Of a DNA stretch of 64,000 nucleotides, positions 32,700 to 43,358 are shown in pieces. The notes below the pieces were generated by a model that searched no databases, was not told the origin of the DNA, and saw only the letters and a program-made list of their open reading frames with translations. The first letter of the stretch is position 1. Each line of letters starts with the position of its first letter. The translations under genes and the position numbers were made by a program. Origin of the DNA: Nannocystis bainbridge (lineage in GTDB: Bacteria > Myxococcota_A > Polyangia > Nannocystales > Nannocystaceae); the NCBI RefSeq assembly GCF_028368995.1, contig NZ_JAQNDL010000003.1, positions 1,550,001 through 1,614,000 on the forward strand, read 5' to 3'.

Positions 32700-34148
32700 C
32701 TACCCGCCGATCTCGCGCTTGAGCGTCTTCCGCGTCTTCTCGCCGTACGGCGGCTTCAGCCCTGCCAGCCCCGCGATGTCCAGCTTCGGCTGGCGGTAGA
32801 TCCCCTTCGCGTGGCTGAATGTTTTAAAGCCGTCGAAGCCGTGGTAGCTGCCCATGCCTGACGGGCCGATGCCGCCGAACGGCAGGTCTTCGGGGACCCC
32901 GTGGAAGATGACGTCGTTGAGCGTCACCCCGCCCGAGACCGTGCGCTCGACCACCCGGCGCTCCTCGTCGGCGTCGTCGCCGAAGTAGTAGAGGGCCAGC
33001 GGCCGCTCGCCCGCGTTCACGTACGCGATCGCCTCCTCCACGCGGTCGTACGGCACGATCGGCAGGATCGGCCCGAAGATCTCCTCGCGGGTCAGCCGCA
33101 TCTCCGGCTTCGTGTTGCGGACCAGGTGCAGCGGCATCTTGTTGCTGCCCGCGCTGGCGAAGTCCTCGTTGGCCGGGTTGATGGCGATCACCTCGGCGCC
33201 CTGGGCCCTCGCGTCCTCGAGCAGGCCCTGCAGGCGCTCGCGGTGGCGGCCGTCGACGATCGACGTGTAATCGTCGTTGCTGAGCATCGTCGGGTACAGG
33301 CGCGCGACCGCCTGCTGCAGCGCGGCGACGATCGCCGGCTCCTTGCTGCGCGGCACCAGCATGTAGTCGGGCGCGAGGCAGACCTGGCCGGCGTTGAGCA
33401 GCTTGCCCGTGACCACGCGCTCGCTCGCGCGGGCGACGTCGGCGGTCTCGCCGACGATCACGGGCGACTTGCCGCCCAGCTCGAGCGTCGTCGGCACCAG
33501 GTTGTCGGCAGCGGCGTGGAGGATGTGGCGGGCGATGCCGGTGCCGCCGGTGAAGATCAGGTGGTCGAACGGCAGGCCGGCGAACGCCTTGCCGATGTCG
33601 GTGCCGCCGAGGATGAACGCGAGCTCGTGCTCGGGGAAGAACTTGGTCGCCAGCTCGCGCATCAGCTCGGCGGTGCGCGGCGTGTGCTCCGACGGCTTGA
33701 CCATCGCTCGGTTGCCGGCGGCGAAGATCTGCGCCAGCGGATCGAAGGTCAGGTAGACCGGGAAATTCCACGGCGAGATGACGCCGACCACGCCCTTCGG
33801 CTGGTGCTCGACGTGGGCCCGCGCGCCCAGCAGGCCGAGCGGGAAGTCGAGCTTGCGCTTCTCCGGCTTCATCCACCGGTCGACGTGGGCCAGCGCGTGC
33901 CGCAGCGCCTTCACCGACGCCATGATGTCGGTGATCGTCGACTGCGTGGCCGAGCGGTGGCCGAAGTCGGCCGACAGCGCCTGCGTCAGCCGGTCCTGAT
34001 TGCCGACCACGAGGTCGATCGCGCGCCGCAGCCGGTCCTTGCGGATCGCCGCGCTCACCGGCAGCTCGGCGGTGAACGCCTCGCGCTGGCGTCGCAGGAC
34101 GTCGCGCATGTGCGCCAGGATCGTTTCGTCGCTCGAGTGATTCTCCAT
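32700..34148 (-). CDS. aldehyde dehydrogenase, coniferyl-aldehyde dehydrogenase-like
   Basis: 482 residues. It has NAD-dependent aldehyde dehydrogenase signatures: WNFPVYLTFDPL, the general base Glu in LELGGKSP and the nucleophile in NAGQVCLAPDY. It ends with FGGIGPSGMGSYHG, as in the shorter CalB/fatty-aldehyde group, which often keeps a hydrophobic C-terminal helix. It oxidises an aldehyde to the acid. It is the last gene of the RoxA-like operon, 124 bp after the CoA ligase, and GGAGAG precedes ATG 34148. In that setting it could oxidise oligo-isoprenoid aldehydes (inference). Confidence 0.92.
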   Translation of the reverse strand: MENHSSDETILAHMRDVLRRQREAFTAELPVSAAIRKDRLRRAIDLVVGNQDRLTQALSADFGHRSATQSTITDIMASVKALRHALAHVDRWMKPEKRKLDFPLGLLGARAHVEHQPKGVVGVISPWNFPVYLTFDPLAQIFAAGNRAMVKPSEHTPRTAELMRELATKFFPEHELAFILGGTDIGKAFAGLPFDHLIFTGGTGIARHILHAAADNLVPTTLELGGKSPVIVGETADVARASERVVTGKLLNAGQVCLAPDYMLVPRSKEPAIVAALQQAVARLYPTMLSNDDYTSIVDGRHRERLQGLLEDARAQGAEVIAINPANEDFASAGSNKMPLHLVRNTKPEMRLTREEIFGPILPIVPYDRVEEAIAYVNAGERPLALYYFGDDADEERRVVERTVSGGVTLNDVIFHGVPEDLPFGGIGPSGMGSYHGFDGFKTFSHAKGIYRQPKLDIAGLAGLKPPYGEKTRKTLKREIGG

Positions 34149-34272
34149 GGTGCTCTCCTCGCTGCTTCAGGTCCGACGCCCGCGTCGCGCGGTCGGGGTC
34201 CCCAGGGTCTCGCGCCGCCGCGACGACTTCAACCACTGTTCACCGCGCCGCGGCGCGTTCGCCTCCGCCACC

Positions 34273-35829
34273 TCAGCTGACCGCCCGCTCGCGCCCGTGC
34301 CAGAACGGCGCCCGCAGCTCGCGCTTGAGCAGCTTGCCGGTCGGCGTGCGCGGCAGCGCGGCGACCACCGACACGCCGACGGGGACCTTGAACTTGGCCA
34401 GGTGCTGGCGCGCGAACGCCTGCAGCTCCTGCGGGTCGACCGTCGCGCCGGGCCTGGCGACGACCACCGCGAACGGCGACTCGCCCCACACGTCCGACGG
34501 GACGCCGATCACCGCCGCGTCGGCGACGGCCGGGTGCTTCATCAGGATGTTCTCGACCTCGGCCGGATAGATGTTTTCGCCGCCCGAGATGATCATGTCC
34601 TTGACGCGGTCGTGGATGTAGACATAACCGTCGTCGTCGAAGTAGCCGATGTCGCCGGTCCGCAGCCAGCCGTCGACGTTGATCGCCGCCGCGGTGCCCT
34701 CGGCGTTGCGCCAATAGCCGACCATGTTCTGCTGCGATCGGGTCCAGATCTCCCCCGGCACCCCGACCGGCATCTCGGCCCCGCTGTCGGGCGCGACGAT
34801 CTTCAGCTCGACCCCGTCGTGCGGCTTGCCGGCCGCGCGCAGGCGGTGGCGATGCGGCCCCTGCGGATCGTGGTCCTCCGGCGGCAGCGTCACGATCGCC
34901 CCGGTCGTCTCGGTCAGCCCGTACGCCTGGGCGAACTTGCAGCCCATCCGCCGCACCGCCCCGGCCAGCACCGACTCGCTGATCGGCGACGCGCCGTAGA
35001 CGATCAGCTCGAGGCTCGAGAAGTCGCCGGTGGCCGCCGCCGGCACCTGCTGCATGAAGTGCAGCAGCACCGGCACGAGGAACGCGTGGCTGATCCTGTG
35101 CTCGCCGATCACGCGAATCAGGCCCGTCGGATCGACGTCGCGCACCACCACCGACTTGCAGCCGTGGAACATGCCGACCATCGCCCAGCCGCCGCCGCCG
35201 ACGTGGAACAGCGGCAGCGCGATCAGGTTGACCGAGCCGGCGTCGACGCCCCACTTCTGCGACGAAGTCGGCAGCAGGCCGAACACGTTGTCGTGGCTGA
35301 GCAGCACGCCCTTCGGGTCGCCGGTCGTGCCCGAGGAGTAGAACTGGAACGCGACGTCGCTGCCGCGGATCGTCACATCCGGGTCGACGTCGGCGCCGCC
35401 GTCGCGCCAGGCCGCGTACGACGGCTGCGCCGCGTCGCCGCCGATCACCAGCAGCGTGTGCACCGTCTCGAGCGCGCCGGCCAGCTCCGCCGCCAGCGGC
35501 AGGAACTCGGCGCCGACCACGAACACCCGCGCCTCGGCGTCGTTGACGATGAAGCCGACCTCGCGCGCGGTCAGGCGAAAGTTGACCGCGACCAGCACCG
35601 CCCCGAGCTTGGCGGTGGCGAACAGCAGCTCGAAGTACTCGAGCCCGTTCTTGTCGAGGAAGGCGACGCGGTCGCCGAAGCCGACCCCGACCCGGCGCAA
35701 GGCGTCGGCGACCCGGTTCGAGCGCGCGTGCAGCTCGGCCCAGGTCAGGCTCTGCGCGCCGCACACGAGCGCGACCGCGTCGGGGCGCTCGGCGGCGTGG
35801 GTACGGATCACGGACGAGATCGTGGTCAT
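34273..35829 (-). CDS. AMP-dependent acyl-CoA synthetase/ligase
   Basis: 518 residues. ANL-superfamily motifs are in order: the P-loop FYSSGTTGDPKG, then AYGLTETTG, GWLRTGD, DRVKDMIISGGENIYP, and the C-terminal catalytic Lys in RTPTGKLLKREL. It activates a carboxylic acid to its CoA ester. It is the seventh-to-last step of the same transcription unit as the acyl-CoA dehydrogenases and probably supplies them. GGAGG lies 6 bp before ATG 35829. The chain specificity is not visible from the sequence. Confidence 0.92.
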   Translation of the reverse strand: MTTISSVIRTHAAERPDAVALVCGAQSLTWAELHARSNRVADALRRVGVGFGDRVAFLDKNGLEYFELLFATAKLGAVLVAVNFRLTAREVGFIVNDAEARVFVVGAEFLPLAAELAGALETVHTLLVIGGDAAQPSYAAWRDGGADVDPDVTIRGSDVAFQFYSSGTTGDPKGVLLSHDNVFGLLPTSSQKWGVDAGSVNLIALPLFHVGGGGWAMVGMFHGCKSVVVRDVDPTGLIRVIGEHRISHAFLVPVLLHFMQQVPAAATGDFSSLELIVYGASPISESVLAGAVRRMGCKFAQAYGLTETTGAIVTLPPEDHDPQGPHRHRLRAAGKPHDGVELKIVAPDSGAEMPVGVPGEIWTRSQQNMVGYWRNAEGTAAAINVDGWLRTGDIGYFDDDGYVYIHDRVKDMIISGGENIYPAEVENILMKHPAVADAAVIGVPSDVWGESPFAVVVARPGATVDPQELQAFARQHLAKFKVPVGVSVVAALPRTPTGKLLKRELRAPFWHGRERAVS

Positions 35830-35842
35830 GTCGAACCTCCAT

Positions 35843-36298
35843 TCACGGCGACGGCAGCCGGCGCAGGAAGAAGAACAGCGGCGCCGCGTCGCCCTTGCGG
35901 TCCATGACGCCGAGCACCCGGCCTTCGTCGATCTTTCGGAAGTGATCGAAGATCGGGTGCCGGTCGTAGATCATGGTAGCGGTCACGACCCCGCGGTAGA
36001 CCACGCGCCGCAGCGAGGCCTTGCCGAGGACCGCATTGGCCACACGCCGCCCGCCCTCGTCGCGGCTGACGATCGGGTCGACGTCGTTATCATGGTGGAA
36101 CGTCTTGCCGACCCAGCCGACCGCCGTCAGTTGCTGCTCACCCGGGTGGCCGGTGTGCAGCACCCCGCCCTCCCAGTCGCCGCGCAGGAACGCGGTGTCG
36201 TCGATCGGCGGCAGGGCGTCGAACAGCGCGTGCAGGGCGTCGGCGGTGCTATCACCGCCGCCGGCGATCAGCTCGTCGAGCGCGCTCGTGGCATTCAT
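35843..36298 (-). CDS. GXWXG and DUF4334 domain protein
   Basis: About 151 residues. The N-terminal GXWXG motif is present (GDWEGGVLHTGH). DUF4334-type sequence follows (ASLRRVVYRGVVTATMIYD, then HPIFDHFRKIDE). The function is unknown; the family is probably a small ligand- or substrate-binding barrel. ATG 36298 is preceded by AGGGAG; an ATG at 36316 overlaps the upstream stop and would add six residues. It sits between an alcohol dehydrogenase and a CoA ligase, which suggests a role in handling the same hydrophobic substrate. Confidence 0.82.
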   Translation of the reverse strand: MNATSALDELIAGGGDSTADALHALFDALPPIDDTAFLRGDWEGGVLHTGHPGEQQLTAVGWVGKTFHHDNDVDPIVSRDEGGRRVANAVLGKASLRRVVYRGVVTATMIYDRHPIFDHFRKIDEGRVLGVMDRKGDAAPLFFFLRRLPSP

Positions 36299-36312
36299 GG
36301 CAGTCTCCCTCG

Positions 36313-37404
36313 TCATGTCATTCGCAGGACCGGCTTGATGACCCGCCCGGCCAGCATGTCGGCCGCGGCCTCGTTGATCTGTTCAAAAGGATAGGTGGTG
36401 ACGAGCTGCTCGAGCGGCAGCTCGCCGCGCCGGTACCAGTCGTAGAGCCGCGGGATGAAGGTGCGCGGGTCGGCGTCGCCCTCGATGGTGCCGCGCAGGC
36501 TGCGGCCGCTGGCCATCAGGCGATTGAGGTCGAGCGTCAGGCTGGCCCCCCGCGCGCTCAACCCGGCCAGCACGATCCGCCCGCGCGGACGCAGCGCCCC
36601 GTAAGCGGCCTCGATCACCTCCGGCCGCCCGGTGTTGTCGAACGCCAGCGTCAACCCGCCGAGCCGCTTGAGCGCCGCCACGAGGTCGCCCTGCGCGCTG
36701 TCGACGACCTCGGTGGCCCCGAGCGCGCGCGCCGTGTCGAGCCGCCCGGCGCGCACGTCGACGGCGACGATGCGCTCGCAGCCGACGATCCTGGCCGCCA
36801 TGATCGCCGCCAGGCCGACGGTGCCGCAGCCGAACACGCCGATCGTATCGTCCGGCTCGGCCCTCAGCACGTTGACCACCGCCCCGGCGCCCGTCTGCAC
36901 GCCGCACCCGAGCGAGGTCATGAGCGGGCCCGGGAGGTCGTCGCCGAGGCTCACGAGGTTGTGCGCGGCCGCGATCGCGTGGCTGGCGAACGCCGACTGG
37001 CCGAAAAAATGCCCGGTGAGCGGAAGGCCCGCCTGCGAGGCCGGCGAGGAGCCGTCGAGGCGGCGGCCGAACAGGTTGAAGTCGCGCGAATGTCGACAGT
37101 ACGCCGGCGCCTCGCTCGCGCAACTGGTGCAGCGACCGCACGCGCCGAAGCTCATCACCACCCGCTCGCCGACGGCGAAGCGGGTGACGCCGTCGCCGAG
37201 CGCGACGATCCGGCCGACGCCCTCGTGCCCGAGCACGGCCGGCAGCGGGGTGCCGTAGTCGTGATCCTTGGCAGAGAGGTCGGTGTGGCAGATCCCACAA
37301 GCCTCGACCTCGACCAAAACTTCATCGGCGCGCGGCCCGTCGAGCTCGACCTCTTCGATGCGGAACGGCTCGCGCGCACGCGCGACGGCGGCGCGGATCT
37401 TCAT
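36313..37404 (-). CDS. zinc-dependent alcohol dehydrogenase (MDR family)
   Basis: 363 residues. The catalytic zinc ligands are Cys in CGICHTDL, His-Glu in GHEGVG and Cys in SLGCGVQTGAG. The structural zinc site is CGRCTSCASEAPAYC. The Rossmann motif is VFGCGTVGLAA and the acidic VDVRAGR indicates NAD. It resembles aryl/long-chain alcohol dehydrogenases. It overlaps the upstream acyl-CoA dehydrogenase stop by ATGA. It would interconvert an alcohol and an aldehyde in the operon's pathway. Confidence 0.92.
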   Translation of the reverse strand: MKIRAAVARAREPFRIEEVELDGPRADEVLVEVEACGICHTDLSAKDHDYGTPLPAVLGHEGVGRIVALGDGVTRFAVGERVVMSFGACGRCTSCASEAPAYCRHSRDFNLFGRRLDGSSPASQAGLPLTGHFFGQSAFASHAIAAAHNLVSLGDDLPGPLMTSLGCGVQTGAGAVVNVLRAEPDDTIGVFGCGTVGLAAIMAARIVGCERIVAVDVRAGRLDTARALGATEVVDSAQGDLVAALKRLGGLTLAFDNTGRPEVIEAAYGALRPRGRIVLAGLSARGASLTLDLNRLMASGRSLRGTIEGDADPRTFIPRLYDWYRRGELPLEQLVTTYPFEQINEAAADMLAGRVIKPVLRMT

Positions 37405-38549
37405 GCGGTAGCACCGATCCTGCCGAGCAGCCGATCGGCCAGCACGGCCCGCTGATGGGCCGCGTCGCCGTAAAGCACCTCGTTGTGCCGCTGCCGCTTG
37501 AACCACAGCTGAACGAAACACTCCCAGGTGAAGCCGATCCCGCCGTGCAGCTGCACCGACCGGTCCGAGCAATACGCCGCCGCGTCGCTCGCCGCCGCCT
37601 TGGCCATGCGCGCGCACACCTCCGCGCTCTCGGGCTCGTGGTCGAACGCGCAGGCCGCGTCGTAGACCAGCGAGCGGGCCGCGTCGAGCTGGACCATCAT
37701 GTCGACGAGCGGGTGCTTGACCGCCTGAAAGAACCCGATCGGCCGCTCGAACTGGACCCGCGTGCGCGCATACTCGGCCGTGGTCTGCAGCTGCCACTCG
37801 CCCGCGCCGACCATGTCGGCGGCGATGATCGTCAAGATCGCCGGCTCGGCCGCGACCAGCGCGCGCGCACCATCGCCGGGGCTCGCCAGCACCTGGGCGG
37901 GCACGACCTCGCGCAGCACGACGTGGGCCTGATCGCGCGTGAGGTCGAGGATCGCGTCCTGCACGATCGTCACGCCGGTGGCGTCGACCTCGACGAGGTA
38001 GAGCCCGAGCCCCTGCGCCGACCTGGCCTTGACGATCAGCGCCCCGACCTTGCCGGCGTCCTGCACGAACCACGCGGTGCCGCTCAATCGACCGTTCGCG
38101 TCGACGGTGACCTCGGTGTGCTCCGCCTCCCACGAGCCGCGCCGGTCGGTCCCGGCCAGGCTGACCGAAAGGCCAGCCGCGATCCGCCGCAACAATTCGT
38201 CGGCCGCCGGCCCGCAGGCGAGCGCGACGTAGGTGGCGCACAGGGTCACGATCAGGGGCGACGGCGCCGCCGCGCGCCCGAGCTCTTCGACCAGCCCGGC
38301 GATCGCCACCAGGCCCATGCCGAACCCGCCGAGGCGCTCGGGCACCGCCACGGCCGTCCAGCCGAGGTCGAGCATGCGGCGCCACAGCGCCTCGTCCCAC
38401 ACGCACTCCGAGGCGCGCGCCGGCCCGGCGTCGAGGGCCACCAGCCGGTGCAGGGCCTCGGGCGCGCAATGGTCTTGCAGCAATCGCCGCGCCGTGCCCT
38501 TGAGGATCTGCGCCGTCTCGTCGAAGCCGAAGTCGTGCGGTCGGGTCAT
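37401..38549 (-). CDS. acyl-CoA dehydrogenase family protein (possible beta-type subunit)
   Basis: About 382 residues, with a divergent acyl-CoA dehydrogenase fold. The C-terminal half has FERPIGFFQAVKHPLVDM and LHGGIGFTWECFVQLWFKR, typical of the ChsE/FadE-type partners that form heteromers with another dehydrogenase. The N-terminal half is poorly conserved and the MxEP-type motif reads SVSLAG. It lies beside a second, more canonical dehydrogenase (38561-39793), so the two may form an alpha2beta2 enzyme. ATG 38549 is used; GTG 38564 overlaps the upstream stop and is an alternative. Confidence 0.87.
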   Translation of the reverse strand: MTRPHDFGFDETAQILKGTARRLLQDHCAPEALHRLVALDAGPARASECVWDEALWRRMLDLGWTAVAVPERLGGFGMGLVAIAGLVEELGRAAAPSPLIVTLCATYVALACGPAADELLRRIAAGLSVSLAGTDRRGSWEAEHTEVTVDANGRLSGTAWFVQDAGKVGALIVKARSAQGLGLYLVEVDATGVTIVQDAILDLTRDQAHVVLREVVPAQVLASPGDGARALVAAEPAILTIIAADMVGAGEWQLQTTAEYARTRVQFERPIGFFQAVKHPLVDMMVQLDAARSLVYDAACAFDHEPESAEVCARMAKAAASDAAAYCSDRSVQLHGGIGFTWECFVQLWFKRQRHNEVLYGDAAHQRAVLADRLLGRIGATA

Positions 38550-38560
38550 CGTGGCTCTTT

Positions 38561-39793
38561 TCACTTCGACTTGGCCAGGCGGAGCACGCGCTCGCCGAGG
38601 ATGTTGCGCTGGACCTCGTTCGAGCCGGCGGCGATCGTGAAGCCGAACGAGTTCATGTAGGCGTGCGGCCAGCGACCGCCGGCCGGCGCGTTCGGATCGG
38701 TCTGGTGCAGCGTCGCCGCCATGCCCTCGATCTCGCAGGCCAGCCGCGCGGTGTCTTGCAACAATTCGGAGAGCGTCAACTTGTGCTGCAGCGGCAGCCG
38801 CAGCGGGTGATCGACCAGCGCCGGCACGGCCGCGCGCCGCTCGTTCTGCGCGAACGCCCGCTCGCGGATCAGCATCTTCACGATCGCGTCGCGCAGCCGC
38901 GGATCGTCGCTCGCCGGCTTGCCGTGGCGATACGATCGCTTCGCCAATTCGACCAGCCCCGCCGCGCCGAGCGTCGTCTCACTGTCGTCACCGAGCCCGC
39001 CGCCGGCCGACGGCGTCACCAGCGAGCCGGCCCCGCGCTCGTGCAGCAGCGTCGTCATCGCCACCGCCCAGCCGCGCCCGACCTCGTCGAGCCGCAGGTC
39101 GTCGGCGATCGGGTAGTCCTCGAAGAAGACCTCGTTGAAGCCGAGCTCGCCGGTCATCTTGACCAGCGGGCGGATCGTGACCCCGCGGCCGACGCCGTCG
39201 CGGATCGGCGCAACGAAGTAGGTCATGCCGTCGTGCTTGCGCGCGCGGTCGGTGCGGCACAGCAAGATCATCCACGTGGCAAAGTGCGCCAGCGTCGTCC
39301 ACACCTTGTGGCCGTTGACGCGCCAGCCCTCGCCGTCGCGTTCGGCCAGCGCCTGCACGTTGGCGAGGTCGGAGCCGGCCCCCGGCTCGCTGAAGCCCTG
39401 ACACCAGATCTCGTCGGCCGCGAACAGCGGCGGCAACAGGCGCCGCTTCTGCGCCTCGGTGCCGTGGTGGAAGATCGTCGGCGCCGCCATGCCGAGGCCG
39501 ACGATGTTGGGGAAGAACGGCGCGCCGGCGGCCTTGAGCTCGTGATTGGCGATCCACTGGCAATCGCGCAGGCCACCGCCGCCGTACTCGCGCGGATAGT
39601 CGCAGCCGACCAGCCCGGCCGCGTGGGCCGCCTTTTGCCAGGCGCACAGGTACTCGAGCTGCTCGCGCGTGGCGATCTCGAGCGGCCCGAGCGGCAGGCG
39701 AAAGCCCGGCCGCGGCGGCAGGCCGCTGGCCAGCCACGCCTTGCAGTGGGCGCGGAAGGCCGCCTGTTCGGAGCTCTCGCTGGATTGGTTCAT
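38561..39793 (-). CDS. acyl-CoA dehydrogenase (possible alpha-type subunit)
   Basis: 410 residues. The FAD-binding loop FSEPGAGSDLANV and KVWTTLAHFATWMILLCRT are present. The C-terminal segment is AGSNEVQRNILGERVLRL. The usual active-site Glu in EGT is not found; the segment reads IAAGSNEV, as in several ChsE-type subunits. Its start overlaps the stop of the upstream dehydrogenase (ATGA). Pairing with the next gene as a heteromeric enzyme is inferred from adjacency and type. Confidence 0.9.
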   Translation of the reverse strand: MNQSSESSEQAAFRAHCKAWLASGLPPRPGFRLPLGPLEIATREQLEYLCAWQKAAHAAGLVGCDYPREYGGGGLRDCQWIANHELKAAGAPFFPNIVGLGMAAPTIFHHGTEAQKRRLLPPLFAADEIWCQGFSEPGAGSDLANVQALAERDGEGWRVNGHKVWTTLAHFATWMILLCRTDRARKHDGMTYFVAPIRDGVGRGVTIRPLVKMTGELGFNEVFFEDYPIADDLRLDEVGRGWAVAMTTLLHERGAGSLVTPSAGGGLGDDSETTLGAAGLVELAKRSYRHGKPASDDPRLRDAIVKMLIRERAFAQNERRAAVPALVDHPLRLPLQHKLTLSELLQDTARLACEIEGMAATLHQTDPNAPAGGRWPHAYMNSFGFTIAAGSNEVQRNILGERVLRLAKSK

Positions 39794-40953
39794 CGGCTCA
39801 GCCTGCGGTCGTCGAGTCCCAGTCGTCGGCCGATGATCTCGGCCATGATCTCGCTGGTGCCGCCGAAGATGCGGGTCACCCGCGCGTCGCGGTACATGCG
39901 ACTGATGCGGTACTCCTCCATGTAACCGGCGCCGCCGTGCAGCTGCAGGCAGTCGTCGATCACCCGGCCTTCGAGCTCGGTCGCCAGCATCTTCGCCCCG
40001 CTGGCGACCTCGGCCGACAGCGCCCCCGCGTTGGCCAGCATCACGCAGTGGTCGACGTGGCTCTGCATCGCGTCGAGCTCGGCGCGCATGCGGGCCATGC
40101 GAAACCGCGGGTCCTGGAACGTGCCGATCGGTCGACCGAACGCGGTGCGCTGCTTGACGAACTCGAGCGTCACGTCGAAGGCGACCTGGGCGTGGGCGAT
40201 CGCGCCGATGGCGATCTGCAGCCGCTCGACCGCCAGCGCCTGCATCAAATAGCGAAAGCCCTGGCCCGGGTCGCCGAGCACGTTGTGCTTCGGCACGACC
40301 ACGCCTTCAAAGAACATCTCCGCGGTGTCCTGGGCGTCGAGGCCCAGCTTGTCGAGCTTGCGTCCGCGCCCGAACCCCGCCATTCCCTCTTCTACCACGA
40401 ACAGCCCGATCGCGCGGTCCGAGCCGCGGCCGGTCCTGGCGGCGACGATCACCACGTCCGCCAGCAGCCCGTTCGAGATGTACGTCTTCGAGCCGCTCAG
40501 GACCCAGTGGCCTGCGTGCTCCTCGGCGCGGGCCTGCATGCCCGCGAGGTCGGAGCCGGCGGCCGGCTCCGACATCGCCACCGCCAGGATCGTCTCGCCG
40601 CGGACCGCCGGCGGCAGCCACCGCGCCTTTTGCTCGGCGGTCCCGTGCTGACCGATGTACGGCGCCACCACCCGCGAGTGCAGCGTCAGACACAGCCCCG
40701 GGTCGCCGTGCAGGAAGTTCTCCTCCTGCACGATCTGCTCGTAGCGCATGTCCTCGAGCCCGAGCCCGCCGTACTGCTCGGGCGCCCACATCAGCAAGTA
40801 ACCCTGTTCACCGGCCTTGTGGAAGATCGCGCGGTCGACCATGCCTTGCCGGCGCCAGCGTTCGACGTGGGGGGTCGCCTCCGCGCGGAAGAACTTGCGG
40901 ACCGCCGCGCGGAAGATCTCGTGTTCGGGCTCGAAGATCGTTCTTGGGGTCAT
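39790..40953 (-). CDS. acyl-CoA dehydrogenase, long-chain type active site
   Basis: 387 residues. AMSEPAAGSDLAGM and KTYISNG give the flavin and substrate region; LHGGAGYMEEYRISRMYRD and FGGTSEIM give the C-terminus. The late catalytic position is Gly, while LAVERLQIAIG supplies a Glu at the alternative helix position, as in long-chain and isovaleryl-CoA dehydrogenases. Such enzymes tolerate methyl branches, which fits an isoprenoid-derived substrate. It starts 10 bp after the RoxA-like gene. Confidence 0.92.
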   Translation of the reverse strand: MTPRTIFEPEHEIFRAAVRKFFRAEATPHVERWRRQGMVDRAIFHKAGEQGYLLMWAPEQYGGLGLEDMRYEQIVQEENFLHGDPGLCLTLHSRVVAPYIGQHGTAEQKARWLPPAVRGETILAVAMSEPAAGSDLAGMQARAEEHAGHWVLSGSKTYISNGLLADVVIVAARTGRGSDRAIGLFVVEEGMAGFGRGRKLDKLGLDAQDTAEMFFEGVVVPKHNVLGDPGQGFRYLMQALAVERLQIAIGAIAHAQVAFDVTLEFVKQRTAFGRPIGTFQDPRFRMARMRAELDAMQSHVDHCVMLANAGALSAEVASGAKMLATELEGRVIDDCLQLHGGAGYMEEYRISRMYRDARVTRIFGGTSEIMAEIIGRRLGLDDRRLSR

Positions 40954-40963
40954 CGCACCGCAC

Positions 40964-42988
<2,025 letters not shown>

Positions 42989-43358
42989 GCTGCCTCCTGT
43001 CTGGCGTCGAATCACCCCTCGCCTCGAAGTCGCTCTACTTCGCGCCCAGGCCCATCCGACGATCTGTGGTTCGTATGTTTCCCAGCAACCTCGGGCTCAA
43101 AAGCGCTCCGGCCTGCGCGTCCATGGCTTTGAAATCACTCGAGATTTCGTCGCCGGATCCACTTACTTGCTGGCGACTAGCAAGTATACAGATGGCGCCA
43201 TGGAGCGTCAAGCGGGCTCCATGGCGCGGTTTCGCCCGCCGAGAGTTCGCCGAGAGGTGCCCCGGTCGAGGCGTCGTGCGACCCCGCCTGAGGCCGCGAA
43301 TGCGGTGAATCGCCGGCTTCCACCCGGCCCGCGCGCGCGGCTATGATCGCGTGAATCG
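42989..43358. other. regulatory intergenic region between the RoxA-like operon and the DUF3556 gene
   Basis: A 370-bp region between divergent genes with no supported gene of its own. It holds the promoter and operator described at 43164-43211, which implies a leader of about 180 nt for the RoxA-like operon. Confidence 0.6.
43164..43211 (-). promoter_or_regulatory. sigma70-like promoter with overlapping TetR-type operator for the RoxA-like operon
   Basis: On the minus strand TTGACG (43211-43206) and TATACT (43188-43183) are separated by exactly 17 bp, each matching the consensus at five of six positions. An 8-bp inverted repeat, TACTTGCT (43164-43171) and AGCAAGTA (43179-43186), overlaps the -10 and the expected start point, as for repression by a TetR-family protein. 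The candidate regulator is not adjacent. Confidence 0.7.
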
